A stretch of 64,000 nt of DNA from Prostheceraeus crozeri (GCA_907163375.1 CAJQUW010007404.1:248001-312000), one strand, 5' to 3'; positions 1 through 13,300 are shown, numbered from the stretch's first letter. Numbers and translations: made by a program. The notes: generated by a model not told the origin, from the sequence alone.

Positions 1-1290
1 TCATGAAACTCACACAAACCATCTCGACTAGACGAAGGGAAAATCATTCGTAGATGTTCCCGTCATTCAGATCGAAGGTGATTCTTAAAATCTGCATTCA
101 CAGTGTAATCATGTAGGAAAAGGAATCAGCAACAAACACATCTTCGTGTGGCAACCACCGCATACAGGGGTGTAAAACCAAATTTGAACAGCTTTGATGA
201 ATACCTAATCACATTTAGTTGTCCATTTTCATACAGATCCCTAAAAATTTGCTGTGACAACAACATAATCGAAAATCATACTGATGTTAAGCTTGTTAAA
301 AACAAAGGCGCAACTTTATCAAAAGTTGTTCATACTACAAATGAGCCAAATGAGATAATTTGGGGAATTATCTAATAAGTTCTATGTGAACTGCTGATAA
401 CATCTACTATTTTATATTAATTGAAATGATTTATCAAACATTTTGATTTGAAGTGGCCTGAAAGTAAATTATCAAATCTTGGGAGCAGTCTAGTTCTAGA
501 GTTTTGACGCTCCATCTTTTGGCCCCACAGACAGTTCGTGTTCTGAAATCATTAACCCTTTAATTCAAAACAAATTGCAATACGTCGACTGTGTTGTCAC
601 TTTCAGTGTAAAAAGTTGCTCAACAGGCTTATGCACTCAAAGTTGTAAACGACATGTTGAGCCAAATTGGTTTGTATTTACTACTATCCATATTTTGTCT
701 TCAATTACGCACCTTTTAGTATTTCTGAATCCAGAAGTTCGTTTAAGTAATTGTTCTTTACAGCGACAAGCCCAAATAACATGTGTACTCGAGGCCTAGA
801 GTCCCTACCAGGCATACGTCCCTTGCATGACAATTTGGTCCAACGCGCAACCATTTCATTTATTGTAAACTGTCATTTTGTAAAATTGATTTCGCATAAT
901 TAACATTTTGCAATTTGATAAAATTCTTTGCGCTCACTGTGAAACGTACTTAGCTAAGAGATTGAGAATGCATTGACTTGCAACTATAGTGCATTGATAT
1001 GCAAAAAATAGGAATCTATAGTTTTCAACAGATAGAATGTCGAAATTGAGAATCAAGCGACCATTTCCTTCATTCTACAGTTTGCATTAAAGTATCCTCA
1101 AAGGAAATACTTGATTCTTGCACAAAATGTATTGTTAATCTTCATTTGGTTACTCTCCATGCATGTAGAATGATGCATGTAAATACGAATATCAGATTTA
1201 AAAGCAAAATATTAAGCAGAAAAAACTGCAATAATCAATTGCACTTGCACACAAATGTAGAAAATATCTCACTTTTAATGCTAAACTCTA
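1..1290. other. No gene recognised
   Basis: AT-rich sequence with only short open frames on either strand. I see no recognisable domain, splice-framed exon or repeat structure before the foldback that begins near 1291. Confidence 0.5.
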
Positions 1291-1513
1291 TTGAATTAAA
1301 GAAAATGAAATTAATTCTTTCGACGTGCAGATGATTTCTTTTACTTTTCCAAAATATATTTCGGCGAAACGTCGTTCTCAATCAGATTTTCCATTCAATT
1401 TTAAATGAAATATCTGATTGAGAAGGGCGGTTTTCGGAAATATATTTTGGAAAAGTAAAGCAAATCATCTGCGCGTCGAAATATGAATCAACTTTATTCT
1501 CTTTAATTAAAAT
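1291..1513. repeat. Foldback (inverted repeat), arms about 100 bp
   Basis: The left arm, about 1291-1394, matches the reverse complement of about 1403-1513. Both arms carry GCAGATGATTT, ACTTTTCCAAAATATATTT and CTCAATCAGAT in the same order, with scattered differences. The short AT-rich spacer would be the loop of a long hairpin. It may be a MITE or the joined ends of a larger element. No target duplication was recognised. Confidence 0.75.
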
Positions 1514-1557
1514 GCTATCTAAATCTTTCTTTATAAGTTCAGCTAATATTGCTAGAA

Positions 1558-1589
1558 ATTTCAAGGTTATGTGCACATAACCTTGAAAT
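1558..1589. repeat. Perfect 32-bp palindrome
   Basis: The half-site ATTTCAAGGTTATGTG (1558-1573) is followed at once by its exact reverse complement (1574-1589). Its last two bases coincide with the first two bases of the terminal inverted repeat of the adjoining element. Confidence 0.9.
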
Positions 1590-3647
1590 CCCGCTGGAAA
1601 ATTCGCCCGGTTTTGATCCGAATTTCTACCAATCTCGGCCATGTAAAAAAACCGGTCGACTTCTCTGGAAATGTAAACCATTCCCCCCTCCCGGTTTGAC
1701 CCGGTTCTACCCGAATTTCACCCGGTAATATTTGTGTTGGACCGGTTATAGGAGCGCTTATTTTATAGGAGCGGTAAGAAAGTTTGTAATACCATAGGAA
1801 CATAAATATACAGACACATGTATAATTCATGACCACGTTGGTGTTTCAGCTCTTTTAAAGGGCGTGGTCCTCGACGTTGCACGATGTGTGGCACTTTGAT
1901 AGCGTCAAGAAAGACACTTACGTCATCAAACTGAGAGAAGATAACCTGACTTCAGACATCAAGGTCAGGCTTCTCTCGCTGTTTCAAAAAAAAGTTGAGA
2001 AATTATCCCTTTCACTAATCCTGACCGTAATAGGTGAAGGTAGCAGGGTGGAGAACCTTGGATAAAGTCAAAAGCCGCTAGCGATAGAAGTGGTGACCCA
2101 TCTTTGACACCCCAGTTGTCGGTTGCGTTTAAAACTATTCATGTTCTGTTCATTATGTGAGATCGCGCAAGTTGAGCTGTGTCCATCATGTTGCGAAGCC
2201 CAAGCTGAGCACATCCCCGTCTTTCGGCCGCACGAATATCAGAAAATGGGAACAGACTGCTATTAGCAGTGTTATCGCAACGTTTTCATGCTACACTTGT
2301 CACATCCGTAAACAGCATTGAACTCCAAAATGCTTCACTCCCAAAGCTTCAGCGCGGGCAGGTGCATCGAAGATGTCAGGTGCATCATGAAGCAGTGGAT
2401 AAAGACGAATGACATGGTAGACACATCAGTAATCTGACACGTGATGCCTATCTGACTAATTTTGTAGAGTTGTGCAACAACAATTGACAAGAAGGCGGCT
2501 GCATGTTCTTTCTTCTTGCACGTCCAAACTCCACACAATACGATATATCGGTACTTTGAGTGATTCTCCACTTCAGTTATGCCAAAATAAACTGGGCAAA
2601 CTTCATAGTAAGCGGTAGCACTGAGTAGGGTGAAGCCATCACTGCAGATTCAATACGAAAGATCGGTGCGATTTTCATTTAGCCGAGCGTATCCCATTTA
2701 GATTCAGTATAAAAAATTAATGCGGAATACCAAGTACTTAACGATGTTTGAAACCAATGGAAAATAATCTATGACGACGCAAGGATACACTTGTCAGATT
2801 GCCAATGCACTAACGAGATTGACAAAAAACGCAACGAACAAAACAGTAAACGAAATTGAGAATTGTTATTGCTCAATGCTCAAGCTTCATTTATTTGAGT
2901 CAACTACAATCTAAATATACGGTGTTAATGTAGGATGTCTCCTACTAGCAGTTAATTGCACTTTCAAACTGCCGAGAGGAGCCTTTCAATTGATTCAAAG
3001 TATCCGAAAAGGAGACAAGAATGAATAATCAAAAAGAGCTATTTTTCTACAAACATTGTTCCACTCTATGATTTGTCTACCAGGTTCTCAGACTAGATAA
3101 AACAAAAATTGTCAAATTGTCCATTAGCTAATCGATTTCTTGATTCAAGGATGAGTCAGACAATAGAGGGTCATATACCCGATTCCGTTTTTCCAATAAA
3201 TACTGGTCATTCACACAGCTTTCATCCGATCTTGATTCCAATCTTGATTTCTATACACCTGATTTGGTTTAACCGGATTTCTCCTTAAAACCGATCGAAT
3301 CACCCGGTTTTCATCCAGTTTTGATTCCGGGATAAACCGAACGTTAGAGAGCTATACACCCGATTTGGTTACCCCGGATTTCTCCTTGAAACCGATCGTA
3401 TAACCCAGTTTTCATCCGGTTTTGATTCCGGGAAAAAATGGATGTAACCGGGTCAAAAAATAACCCGATTTACCTCATGATATCGGTGAAATTTCGGTCG
3501 TTTTTGCCCGTCTTCATTTTCTGGGGAAGACCGGGCTACAATTCGGCTATATTACCCGGATATTACCTTTGGTCCGGTTTTGACTATTAAAACGGGCCCG
3601 ATTTCAACATTTCCGAGTAAAAATCCGGGCGAATTTTCCAGCGGGAT
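1588..3647. mobile_element. DNA transposon, 2.06 kb, with 23-bp terminal inverted repeats
   Basis: The left end (1588-1610, beginning ATCCCGCTGGAAAATTC) is the exact reverse complement of the right end (3625-3647). Just inside both ends are many copies of CCGGTTTT- and ACCCGGT-type motifs (1605-1750 and 3240-3620), which look like subterminal repeats. I found no convincing target duplication. A minus-strand open frame near 2335-2651 faintly resembles a Mutator-like transposase, so the superfamily may be MULE, but this is a weak inference. The element is probably inactive because no full-length transposase frame survives. Confidence 0.7.
2335..2651 (-). pseudogene. Possible Mutator-like transposase remnant
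   Basis: An open minus-strand frame of about 105 codons lies inside the inverted-repeat element. It starts with residues reading ICSDGFTLLSATAYYEV and continues with VCPVYFGI and YRYIVLCGVW. The spacing of an acidic DG followed by hydrophobic strands recalls the start of the catalytic domain in animal MULE transposases. This is a resemblance judged from memory, without alignment. The rest of the domain is not readable in this or neighbouring frames. It could equally be a chance open frame. Confidence 0.25.
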
Positions 3648-5509
3648 GTATTCAGCAATCAACATTGACTCTTTTTTTGGCACAAAGACCACCAAGTACA
3701 TAATTGTTCATTTAATTCTGATTTGCTTAGTTGCGAAGTTGAGTAATGTAATTTGGTTATGTCAAACGTAAGCAATTGAAATCGCCGCAAAATGGAAGCA
3801 CACATAAAGCAATATGAAAACATAGTTATCAATTAATGAATTTATATAATAAGCCAGGCCTGTCTCGTCAACAAGCGCGCGTGCTTTCATTAAATTTCTG
3901 AACAGAAAAAGGGTGCTTCCACACCCTCTTAGCCAAATATCGAGACGTTTCATCAATTATCTGATTTTGTACTCATCAGTCCACATTTGTTGACTGCACC
4001 AACTACAGTCACTGCTTTTGTTTCTCGTCACTTTCACCTGAAACACTTCAACTTATTGTTGATAAACTGCCATCTCACATTTCGGAAAAATATTCGATAT
4101 TCTCTGCTTTACTAGATGATTGATTGTTACTGCCACACAGGTGAAGCTACATGTAACATCAACTAATTACCAAGGGATAGTCAGTGGCACTGATCTCTAA
4201 AACATCCTACACCAGCGTGCGGTACACTTCAACGGTAACGGACCGTTTCAAAAGCGAGCAGACAGTGCAGCGAAACATTCAACACTCAACAACCCCTTCC
4301 CAATCATCGGGAATTATCTTCAACGTGCCAAAAAAAGCCCAACCGCAGATAGCACCAGCTTTCTTCTGTGACAGACATACCGCGTGAAGCAATACACATG
4401 CCAAGCCGTTAGAGGGATAAGGGAGGCTGATGGCGCAAGGGACAAATCGAGGTGGAAGAGAGGTTATGGGAGGGTAAGAGATGAGAATTTTCGATTTCCT
4501 TGTTGTCAAGGTGCGACTGGGGGAAAATGGAGAAGGAGTTCGTACCGAGGCCGTCCGAGGACATTTGACGGAGTATCCGAGTTCGCCGTTGTGGTGCTGC
4601 AAAGGGAGGTAGGGTGAGGACATTCGGAACAACTTTCCACTCTACATCATGACATTGTGCAGCTGATATATTCGATTATAACATAGGAGAGGTATCAAAT
4701 AATATCAAAATAAAATACAACTCGGTCGATGACATCTTTGAGTACATGCATGCATAATGTACATGGAAAAATGAAATGAATAAACTTTCGACATTTGCAG
4801 AATTTTGATTATGGATAGCAAAATGCCATAGAACTTAATGTAAATATCAAATAAGTCTTGATATGCTGTGTGGTCTGCTCACTAGGTCATCTACATCAAA
4901 GTAGCTCGAAAACATGAATCACAGTTAAAAACAGAAATACATATTCATGAATATACATCAAAACAGAATGAAGAAGGAACTTATGCATGAAATTCAAGGA
5001 AAATTTAATCCAAGGATATTGTTTAGTAAAATTGACTATGATGAAATACTAAAAAAATAGCGGAAGAAAAAGACAATGAAAATAATCACTGCGGTAAACG
5101 ATGACCGTTCAACTGTTTCTGCAGTTACAAGTCAGGTTTATCAGATTGTCCGGAAAATGTGTGAAGTGATATGCGACGTTTGATCGAGATAAAATCACAA
5201 TTACTCCTCTGATGTAGCCTACACTCAGTGGACATGATCAATTGTTCAGCATAACACTTCAGTAATAACATTTTCGGATTTCATATATTCGCTTTTTCCA
5301 CTACTGTCATGTTATAATCCACTTCTCGAAACAAGCACGAAGTTCAGTTTTTTAATGTTTACAAGATGACAAAATTGAATGATCTTGGTATATGCAAAAT
5401 TCACCGATAAATTGAATTATAAGTCTCCGAAAAATCAAGTCAAGAAAACAGCAAAATTTTTCATGTTTAAAAACATTTTGTTTATGATACGAGGTATTAA
5501 TTGTTAGAT
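3648..5509. other. No gene recognised
   Basis: Holds open frames of 60-117 codons on both strands around 4184-4632, in a locally less AT-rich patch. They overlap on opposite strands, contain no motif I recognise, and have no splice context that links them. I do not call them genes. Confidence 0.45.
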
Positions 5510-5683
5510 GGTCTCCGTGGTACAATCGCTTAATGCTTGGCTTGGGGATTTTTCGGTCCAGCGGTCAGCAAAAAGGGCATCCGCCATCCGGGCTTAAAGA
5601 TCACAACACTCCAGACAAAAGTTTGACCATGTCAGCACCGTCGTGGGGAGTAATGACGTTAAACTATCATGAAGCATTAAATA
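5510..5683 (+). mobile_element. tRNA-derived SINE, copy 1
   Basis: The head reads GGTCTCCGTGGTACAATCG, like the A-box region of a tRNA. A degenerate B-box region follows near GGTCCAGCGGTCAGC. The body carries AAGGGCATCCG, then GTCAGCACCGTC and GGGGAGTAATGACGTTAAA. The same blocks, in the same order, occur inverted at 21599-21785 and partly at 27668-27833, which identifies a dispersed family. It ends in an AT-rich stretch near 5683. Confidence 0.8.
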
Positions 5684-8600
5684 AATCTGAAACCATAGCT
5701 GATGGGACCTAGGATTCCTCTCAACTAATCCAGAGGAACCCCATCTCCAAAATAATACAACTATAAAAACTGCTAGCAGCCTACAGCAACATTATTGAAC
5801 ATTGACTTGCATCTTCAGCTAAAAATTGAAAACAGACCTGCATAATGATGATGAATAATGGGAGAGCTAATAACTATGAGATTAGTATATCTATAAATTC
5901 GATCAAATAAGTTTACCACACAGTCACCTAGATATTGTGAATTTTAACTACTTATCGAAGAGGCATGAAACTTAATGCAAAAACGAGTGCTTCAGGATGA
6001 GCTTTACACTGCAATCGCTATATTATATGTTAAAGAAGCCAAACATTATCCCTGTATATAATACAAAAGGTACCCTGTGGGTTAAGGTTATGTACATAAT
6101 TCGGTATAATTAGAACACTCTTTACTCACTTTCTTCTTCTGAAAACAGAGGCAGTATCATAAGGGTTATTTTTACCAAGATGTGGACAGATTTGTTTGTT
6201 TTTAATGCTTTGAAATTCTCAGTTTCATAGAAGAAGTTCAATAGATTCCTAGCGACATTGAAAGGAGGATAAGGTAGGTCGTATGTCTGAAATAATTATA
6301 ATTTGTGGATAACTCAAAGACAGAAGCTATCTAATAAATCTTGATTATAAGCGAATATTTTTCTTAACAAGCAAATGCTTTAATTTCCAGCAGTTGATGG
6401 ACAGATCAACATGTACTAGATTGTGACGAAGCCTTGAACTCTCATCGATCTTGACAGCTGCTGTATGAACACATATACATGTCCAGGTAGGTCCAAAGGC
6501 AAATTTTTACCATAGCCCCATGACGTACAATATAAAAATGAAACCAATTTAATACTTATTTAAAAATTACAAAAATGCGGCGCCAGGTTGCTCTATAATT
6601 TAAACGAATTGTTCAAAATCGTTCTATGATCCATGGCAAGGATACTTTCCGTCAAATTTGAGTGTCAACTTCACGTTTGACCCTTGAAATCGATTCCACA
6701 GCTGCAAGAGCACTTACAGACGGCTTCATAAATAATTGCACAAAAAAGTTAACCTGTTTTCAAATGTAATTTTCGTGTTGAAGTCCTTGTTCAATTTCAA
6801 TAAACGATATATGATGTGAAATCCTGTGTTCCATAGATTACTTTGGTATATATTGTACTTTCCTAAGTGGTCAGTTGTGGTCAGTAAGCCTTCCAAAAGA
6901 AAATCGAGCGTTTTCTTTGATACAGGATATAAAGATGACAGAATTTTTTAATGAAAATTGAAACATAGTGTGAGCTATCATTCAGCTTCATCATGTTGCA
7001 AAGATTTTAAGATTCGTTAAATGTACAAAGAGATACAGTACCGATAAGTTTTACCAAAAAATTGCTACTAAAAGAAAATCTGACGCGATTTTTCAATGAT
7101 GAAGATGTTCAATTTCAAAAAACTTCATGTCATTTGAATGAATATGTTTCGTACTTTAAATTGGCAGAGCATTCAGGTTGTGTTAGGTCAGTTGTGGTCA
7201 GCAGACTCAAAAGTATGAATATTTGGACAATTCATTCACCGATATCCACGGACAAAATCACGGAAAGAAGAAAATTAAGATTATCACCATTGAATCAGGT
7301 TCCTGTTAAGCGTTCAGATGATAAAATTTTTATTATATTTTTAATTATTTTGTTATTTATATAATTAGGCAAACCAAACTGTTTCCTAAGCCAAATGTGT
7401 CGACTGGTCAAGTGAATAAATTTGGTGATCAATCAGTCATGATTTATGAGCTCTTGATCAAATTTTTTGAGAATAAGCAAAAGATAAAAGACCTTTTCCT
7501 GATGTTCAACGATTTAGGAAACAGACTGTAGATGCGCTTGGCCGTGTTATTTCGTACACTATCGATTTCAACGATGCCTCTAAATAACCAAACTCATCTA
7601 TGCAGTCGATAATGGTCGAGTTGAGCAGCGATATCTCCTATTTCATCTTATCTTCGTCTCCCTGTACACTATCTGAGCACAATGAAACTAAGATACTCTT
7701 TTCCCGAGCAGCTAACGATTAATAAAAACAAGACAATATCTCGTTCTTCGAAGACGAGTTAATCGAAACTGTTAGAAAGGGCGAATGGGAAGAGTGCCAA
7801 ATTACACTGACTTTTCGCAGCTATTGAACGAAGCGAAGACAACGTAACACCAACGGGTCGTTAGTTCAGATCGAGAATGCGTTGTCTCGTCGGCTTACAG
7901 ATGCACATCCAGTGCAACATAGCCTGTCAAATCATCAATTATTTTCAATCTGACATCCATAACGCCGCCATTACAATAAAACTGCACGTCAGCTCTCTAT
8001 ACAGGAACTGCAGAAGTTACATCCGGTACCACAGAAACTGTCCGAACTATAAAACCACAAGTTAGCTGTTGAAATTCACCAGCAAAGTTCACACAGGCGA
8101 ATTGGCTAACGGGGCACCCCCTACTGTGTCTAAACTGAAAGGAAGTGGAATCCCAAACATACAATCGAACTTAGCCTGGAGATCTGTGACGCTGATCTCT
8201 ACTAAACAGTTCGATACCACCACCTAGAACTCGGACACCGACACTAGTCATCTCACTAATTCAATACAAGGGCGACCGTGACCATTTCTCTCTAGTTTAT
8301 CCATTCTACCGATGTCTTGCAGTGACAATGAAATGGTGGAAATTGAATTCCGACTACACATCAACTGAATCTACATTGCAACTATTGCATTCCAGACGAT
8401 GCAATTATAAGGAATGCATTTAAAGATAATACGTCTGTGTCGCAGATAATACTATTCCTGATGACGCCAAAAACATAATTACTTGCTTGTCTACCAACTG
8501 ATAAATTTATAGAAAATCGAGAAAAATGTTGCTTGAATAATTGAAACAAAACCGTTCTCTCAACGCGACCATATCGTCAATTTCTGACGACAGATAATGT

Positions 8601-9184
8601 TTTAAAAGGCAGGAAATGGAATCAATACTTGCTTAGAGATCATTCATAAATGATAATTCGAAAATAGAAAAGACGAAAATAAATTAAGTTTACATGAATA
8701 AGTTGAGGAAATTCAAGTTACTTTTCAATCAAAGTAATATCACACTTGAGGTTTTGTGATAATAGTGAAATTGACGATCTGAAAATGCTCGATACTAGTT
8801 ATCGATTAGGATAAAGAATATTGTCACCTACAAAATTCAAGCTATTCAAAAAACATGTGGCAGCTTTTTTACGAGCCCTAGAGCATGTGCTCTAAATTCA
8901 AAACCTTCAAGAGCCGTGCGAACCATTTACTTTGCATTTCATATCTACGATTCTACAGAATATAGGCTTCAAATATAATATTAGGCATGATAATGCATCT
9001 GCTTCCTGGCATGTGAATGATTGATGCCGCTTAGTTTACCCAGTGGAGCACAAAGGACACAGGGGTTTCGTTGAGTGGGAATTCATTCCTCGAACATATT
9101 TCGAAGAGGCTAATCACTGTCAGAAATCGGTTGAAGGCACAAATCACGTTTAGTCACGACGTCCATAACACAACACTTTGAGAG
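5684..9184. other. No gene recognised
   Basis: AT-rich, then less so from about 7500 to 8300. The frame at 7325-7531 is open for about 69 codons (contains GDQSVMIYELLIKFFENK) and the one at 7877-8065 for 62, but neither matches a family I know. A 16-bp direct repeat, GGTCAGTTGTGGTCAG, occurs near 6872 and again near 7187. Confidence 0.4.
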
Positions 9185-9480
9185 GCTTAAACACAATTCA
9201 ACATCATTTGCTCAGCGGTGATGTAATTCCACTCGCACTGCAAATCGTCGTCTTCAACTTTGCGCACAAAATTGAGAAGACTCACGTCGTCCGCATACTT
9301 CATTTCAGAATTCACTTTAAGCTGTCCGTCACCATTTAAAAAAGCACCGGGCCGACTGCACTTCCTTGAGGAACCCCTGAGGAAATCTGCATCCATGACG
9401 ATGCATTCGATGAGACTCGAAATCGTTGACGTCGGATAGATATAGGAAGCTCACAATCCTCCTTTTTACGGTGGAAATTG
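9185..9480 (-). pseudogene. Non-LTR retrotransposon reverse transcriptase fragment
   Basis: Read on the minus strand, one frame gives SGVPQGSAVGPVLF, the core RT motif of jockey/CR1-type LINEs. After a frame change comes KYADDVSLLNFVRKVEDDD, the catalytic YADD motif with following residues. The order and spacing fit an RT palm, but about 20-25 residues normally found between the motifs are missing or scrambled. A stop ends the frame near 9187. This is an old, 5'- and 3'-truncated LINE copy with no coding ability. Confidence 0.8.
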
Positions 9481-10225
9481 AATTTGAATTGGTTTTTTTA
9501 CATCCGATACATTTAATTGATATCAAAGTGTGATTCAAACACATCCATTTACAAAGAGGCAATAAAATAAGGAGCTTATAATCATCATCATATTGATTCA
9601 TCCAACAGAAATGAAATTGTTCAGAAAAAGATGACATCTGCAACTACTGAGTCACTTATAATATCAATAGCTGCCACGACCACGATATGGAAGTCGATCA
9701 TTTCACGTGACTTAAAAGATTATTACAAATAGAGAGAAGTGGCGGCAAATTACTTCATCTACAACTCTTATTTTACATTCCACAAGGGCTCAACATTCGC
9801 TAAGCGAATCCCTCTGTCTTGCATTTTTGTTATCAGACGGTGTCTATTATCGTGCATGTCATATCTACAGTTTCGTGAAACTGGATCAACTGTTCTTCTA
9901 TTGTCTTGATTTCTTGCTATCCATATTTTGACTGATAAACAGATCGACCGCAGACTGCAGATGCGAGCATAGTTCCGCATGAGTCACAAGCGGTTCTTCC
10001 TTAGAAATATATACTTACAATCATACATACACGTACATATCATACATCATTCATATAAAGACGAAAATCAGATAAGCATATATATTATCTAAATAGATAT
10101 TCGACACCTCATTATTACAATGTATAAATCCAATAACGATGCAAAAACATATAGCGGCTAAATATTCCGAAATTTCCTCAAATATGGTACCCTTGCTGCA
10201 TAGTCCTGATTGACCACATCCACAC
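9481..10225. other. No gene recognised
   Basis: AT-rich. Open frames of up to 104 codons are seen, but none shows a family signature outside the adjoining RT fragment. Confidence 0.4.
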
Positions 10226-10241
10226 ATACTAAACTCACTAC

Positions 10242-10291
10242 TTCTTCTTCTTCGTCCGCGTCTGATTATTCCCACTAGATGGGGTCGGCGG
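10242..10291 (-). mobile_element. 50-bp retroelement 3'-end insertion with 16-bp target duplication
   Basis: The 16-base sequence ATACTAAACTCACTAC occurs exactly at 10226-10241 and 10292-10307 and brackets 50 bp. On the minus strand the insert ends in a (GAA)n-like tail, GGACGAAGAAGAAGAA. This is the structure expected of a severely 5'-truncated LINE, or of a SINE end, made by target-primed reverse transcription. The parent family is not identified. The 3' end of the RTE copy at 30-32 kb does not match it. Confidence 0.8.
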
Positions 10292-10307
10292 ATACTAAAC
10301 TCACTAC

Positions 10308-13300
10308 CTGAGTAATTAAATGTTGCAACATCATTGAAATGAGGATACGCAAAGAAAATGTTACCTAAAGTATTATTAGACTCCACGATGGAAAACTAAT
10401 GACACGCTCAGTTGCAATCGTGAATTTTGTGCGACTTTCGGTAGTCATATCTCTTCTGGTGATAAAAATAGCAACTAAAATCATTTTTACACAATTTGCA
10501 GTACCAAAAGTAGTTATCCTTGAAAATGAGATCAGAAGCACTTAACCATGTATTCCTATAATTCTTAATGATGAGTTTCGTTCCAAGAGCTGATTGAACA
10601 AAAAAATTGAATTTTCAATACTATCTATAACTCAAACATTTGATCATTTTAATTACATAGAATTGAATATCCTGAAATTAGTAATGAAACTGAACAAATT
10701 AAAAATTAATTCAAAGCCAAAAAACAAGGCAGTTTGATCATGAACATTGATTTCAGACTTACTTCAACATCTGAAACAATTTTACAGCATTTTTGTCAAC
10801 TGAGTTTCTTCGCTACTAACTGTATACACGTGTTACTAAAAATCATTACAAGTACGTGCATTTGTGCATTATTTGATCATTCAAAATAAAAATCATCCCC
10901 TCAGTTGCCATAAAAATCAATCGCTCACACAAAACATCAACATGATTTGCTTAGGTTTACCTGTTTCTCATGCATAGATATCTTTCAGGAGATTCCTGAC
11001 TTCAAATGTATAGTCTTTATAGTGACACTTTCACTACCACCCACATCAATCAATAAACAGATCCAATTAACAAACCATCAAATTCAAGAAATCAGCTCAA
11101 GGATCCAATCAAACTATTAATGAACTTATTCATCGAAGGAATAGTATTACAACGACACTGAATTATTCGATCAAATTACAAAAATCATTTCAAATTAGAA
11201 TAAATTGAGACAAAACTGTTCAACCATGATTAAGTACAAATCTTTAAAATGAGGTCATGAAATTCGATACAAATGTGTCTGAGAGTAAAAATTTTCTAAG
11301 GGAAAAAGTTTCTTGAGAACACTTCGCCATTTCCCATCTCGTCAGCTACGATCGAAGTATTGCAGAATTTCACAGCAGATGAATAACAATTAATCAAATG
11401 AGATCAGTTATTAACCGGTAAACAGCTAAAAGCTCTAATCTCAAAATTGCAGAACTAGAAAGGGGAGTTAACTTTTCAGTATAAGACAGACATTAGCCGT
11501 TAAGGAAGTATATTTATAGTTCAGTCATAAATTCCCATTCTTATTAAATCTATCAGCATTGATGCTATGACGGCAGACGACATGCAAGCAGTCTACTCAA
11601 ACAACAATCTTCTTAAGGTTTCGTGGTATAATCATCGTTCATGAATCTCTGAACATCTAACTATCAATGATTAATGTTGCGACGTATCCAAGTGATCTTT
11701 CTCATACTACAACATCTCATCATCATGCGAATTTCTTTGAGAAGCCGATCACACTCTCATCGCCGCACGCGCTATCATCATGTATGGTGCAACTCATTGA
11801 ATGAGAACGAACCTCGGCGAAAGGATGACACTACAAGTATGCAAAGATAGACATGATCCGATTATTCTTTAACTAGAAAGGATTAAGCAGTGCTAAGGTG
11901 ATTATTCTAATCATTTCTAAATAATTCAGAATAGTATCAATGACGGTGTTGCGCTTTCTGTTTCAAATCATGGACAAAATAATTGATTTCCTATTGTTAA
12001 CATTTGCTCCCGTCTGTAATCTACTGATCTGGCTCTCAGTTAAGCTATATTACGTAGATTAAGTCACGTATGATTGCCTAAAACGGCTTTTTGGCAGTTG
12101 GGAAGACCTACAAATGCATGCCTTTCTGTAATCTGCCTTTCTGTAAATGAAGCTACTTACACAGAAAACATTATTCAAATTTGCTAGGAAAAGTCATTAT
12201 GGAAATAGAATCTCTTGGAGAAAACATTTACATGAAATTCTTGACTCAATCTGACCAGGGTTTTTCAAAGCGATTGAGCTCTGGGTTCGTCCCACGATCA
12301 CCCAGCTTTATGAAAATTTCAAGATGTCATGCTAAGTTATTAGCAAATGTAGGCCTGTTTATTTTGCCATTTGAACTCAGTGACTTAAACGAGTTCAAAA
12401 TGAAACCAAATTTTCCAAAAATCTAGTAAATTTACAGAAATTAGATTTCCGGTATTATCTACGAGTGCTACACGATGGGTATATAGAATATTACATCAGA
12501 TAATACTAACAATAGTGTTTTGGTGTTTCGAACTTACAGCACCATTACTTTTCTATGCTTCAAGCAAGAAATACATGTTTTTGACACAAGCACAACATAA
12601 TAAATTTACTGAAGAAAGTTTGAAACATAAAATATAAAATAGGCCTATACATTGTCATGTCATCGCTGCTCCCTTTCTTGCTAGGAAGTTTCGTTTATTT
12701 GATGCGGATAAATCTTGACTGTCTTCACAAGTTGATTTTTTTCCAGCAGAGCCTCCAACGGTTTGTGGGAGTTTTGGGTCTCATAAAAATTCTGTAAATA
12801 TGCCTTAGCATAATTCTGTTTTAGCAATACGAAGTTTTTGGACGGAAAATCTTTATTTCTAAGACGGAAATGCTTCTTTTGTTATCCACTGACATTATCA
12901 CGGCAATTACCTTCACGGTTTAATTAGGTGATTCTTATCTCTAGAGAGTTGAAAATTATGAATTAATCTTCTCAATTAAATGCAACAATTTATCATTTAA
13001 TCGTTTTTCACCCCTGATATGCATGTTATAGTCTCTGTGGTTAAAAAGTGCAATAATGAAGTTAATTCCATAGCGCGACACTGGTAGCCGGCGTTTTGAT
13101 TATGAGCGCGCTGATGTTTTTCTCGCGATTCTCTGGTCCTCCATTATCTGATTGCCGATACCTATAATTTTCGACACTTCATTGTTTGAGATTTTGTATC
13201 TTTAATTCACCTTCTAAACCATCTAGCATTAACTTTTACTGCTTGCTAATTCATAAGTTAATTCGCTTATCTCCGCCATTATGTGCTTCACATTCATAGC

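Noticed and set aside
4184-4632. Overlapping open frames of 67, 77 and 117 codons on both strands
   Set aside because: They shadow each other, have no recognisable domain or splice partners, and lie in a locally GC-richer patch where long frames are expected by chance.
7325-8065. Open frames containing GDQSVMIYELLIKFFENK and a 62-codon Cys/His-containing frame
   Set aside because: No family match and no consistent splice sites; AT-rich low-complexity composition explains the first.
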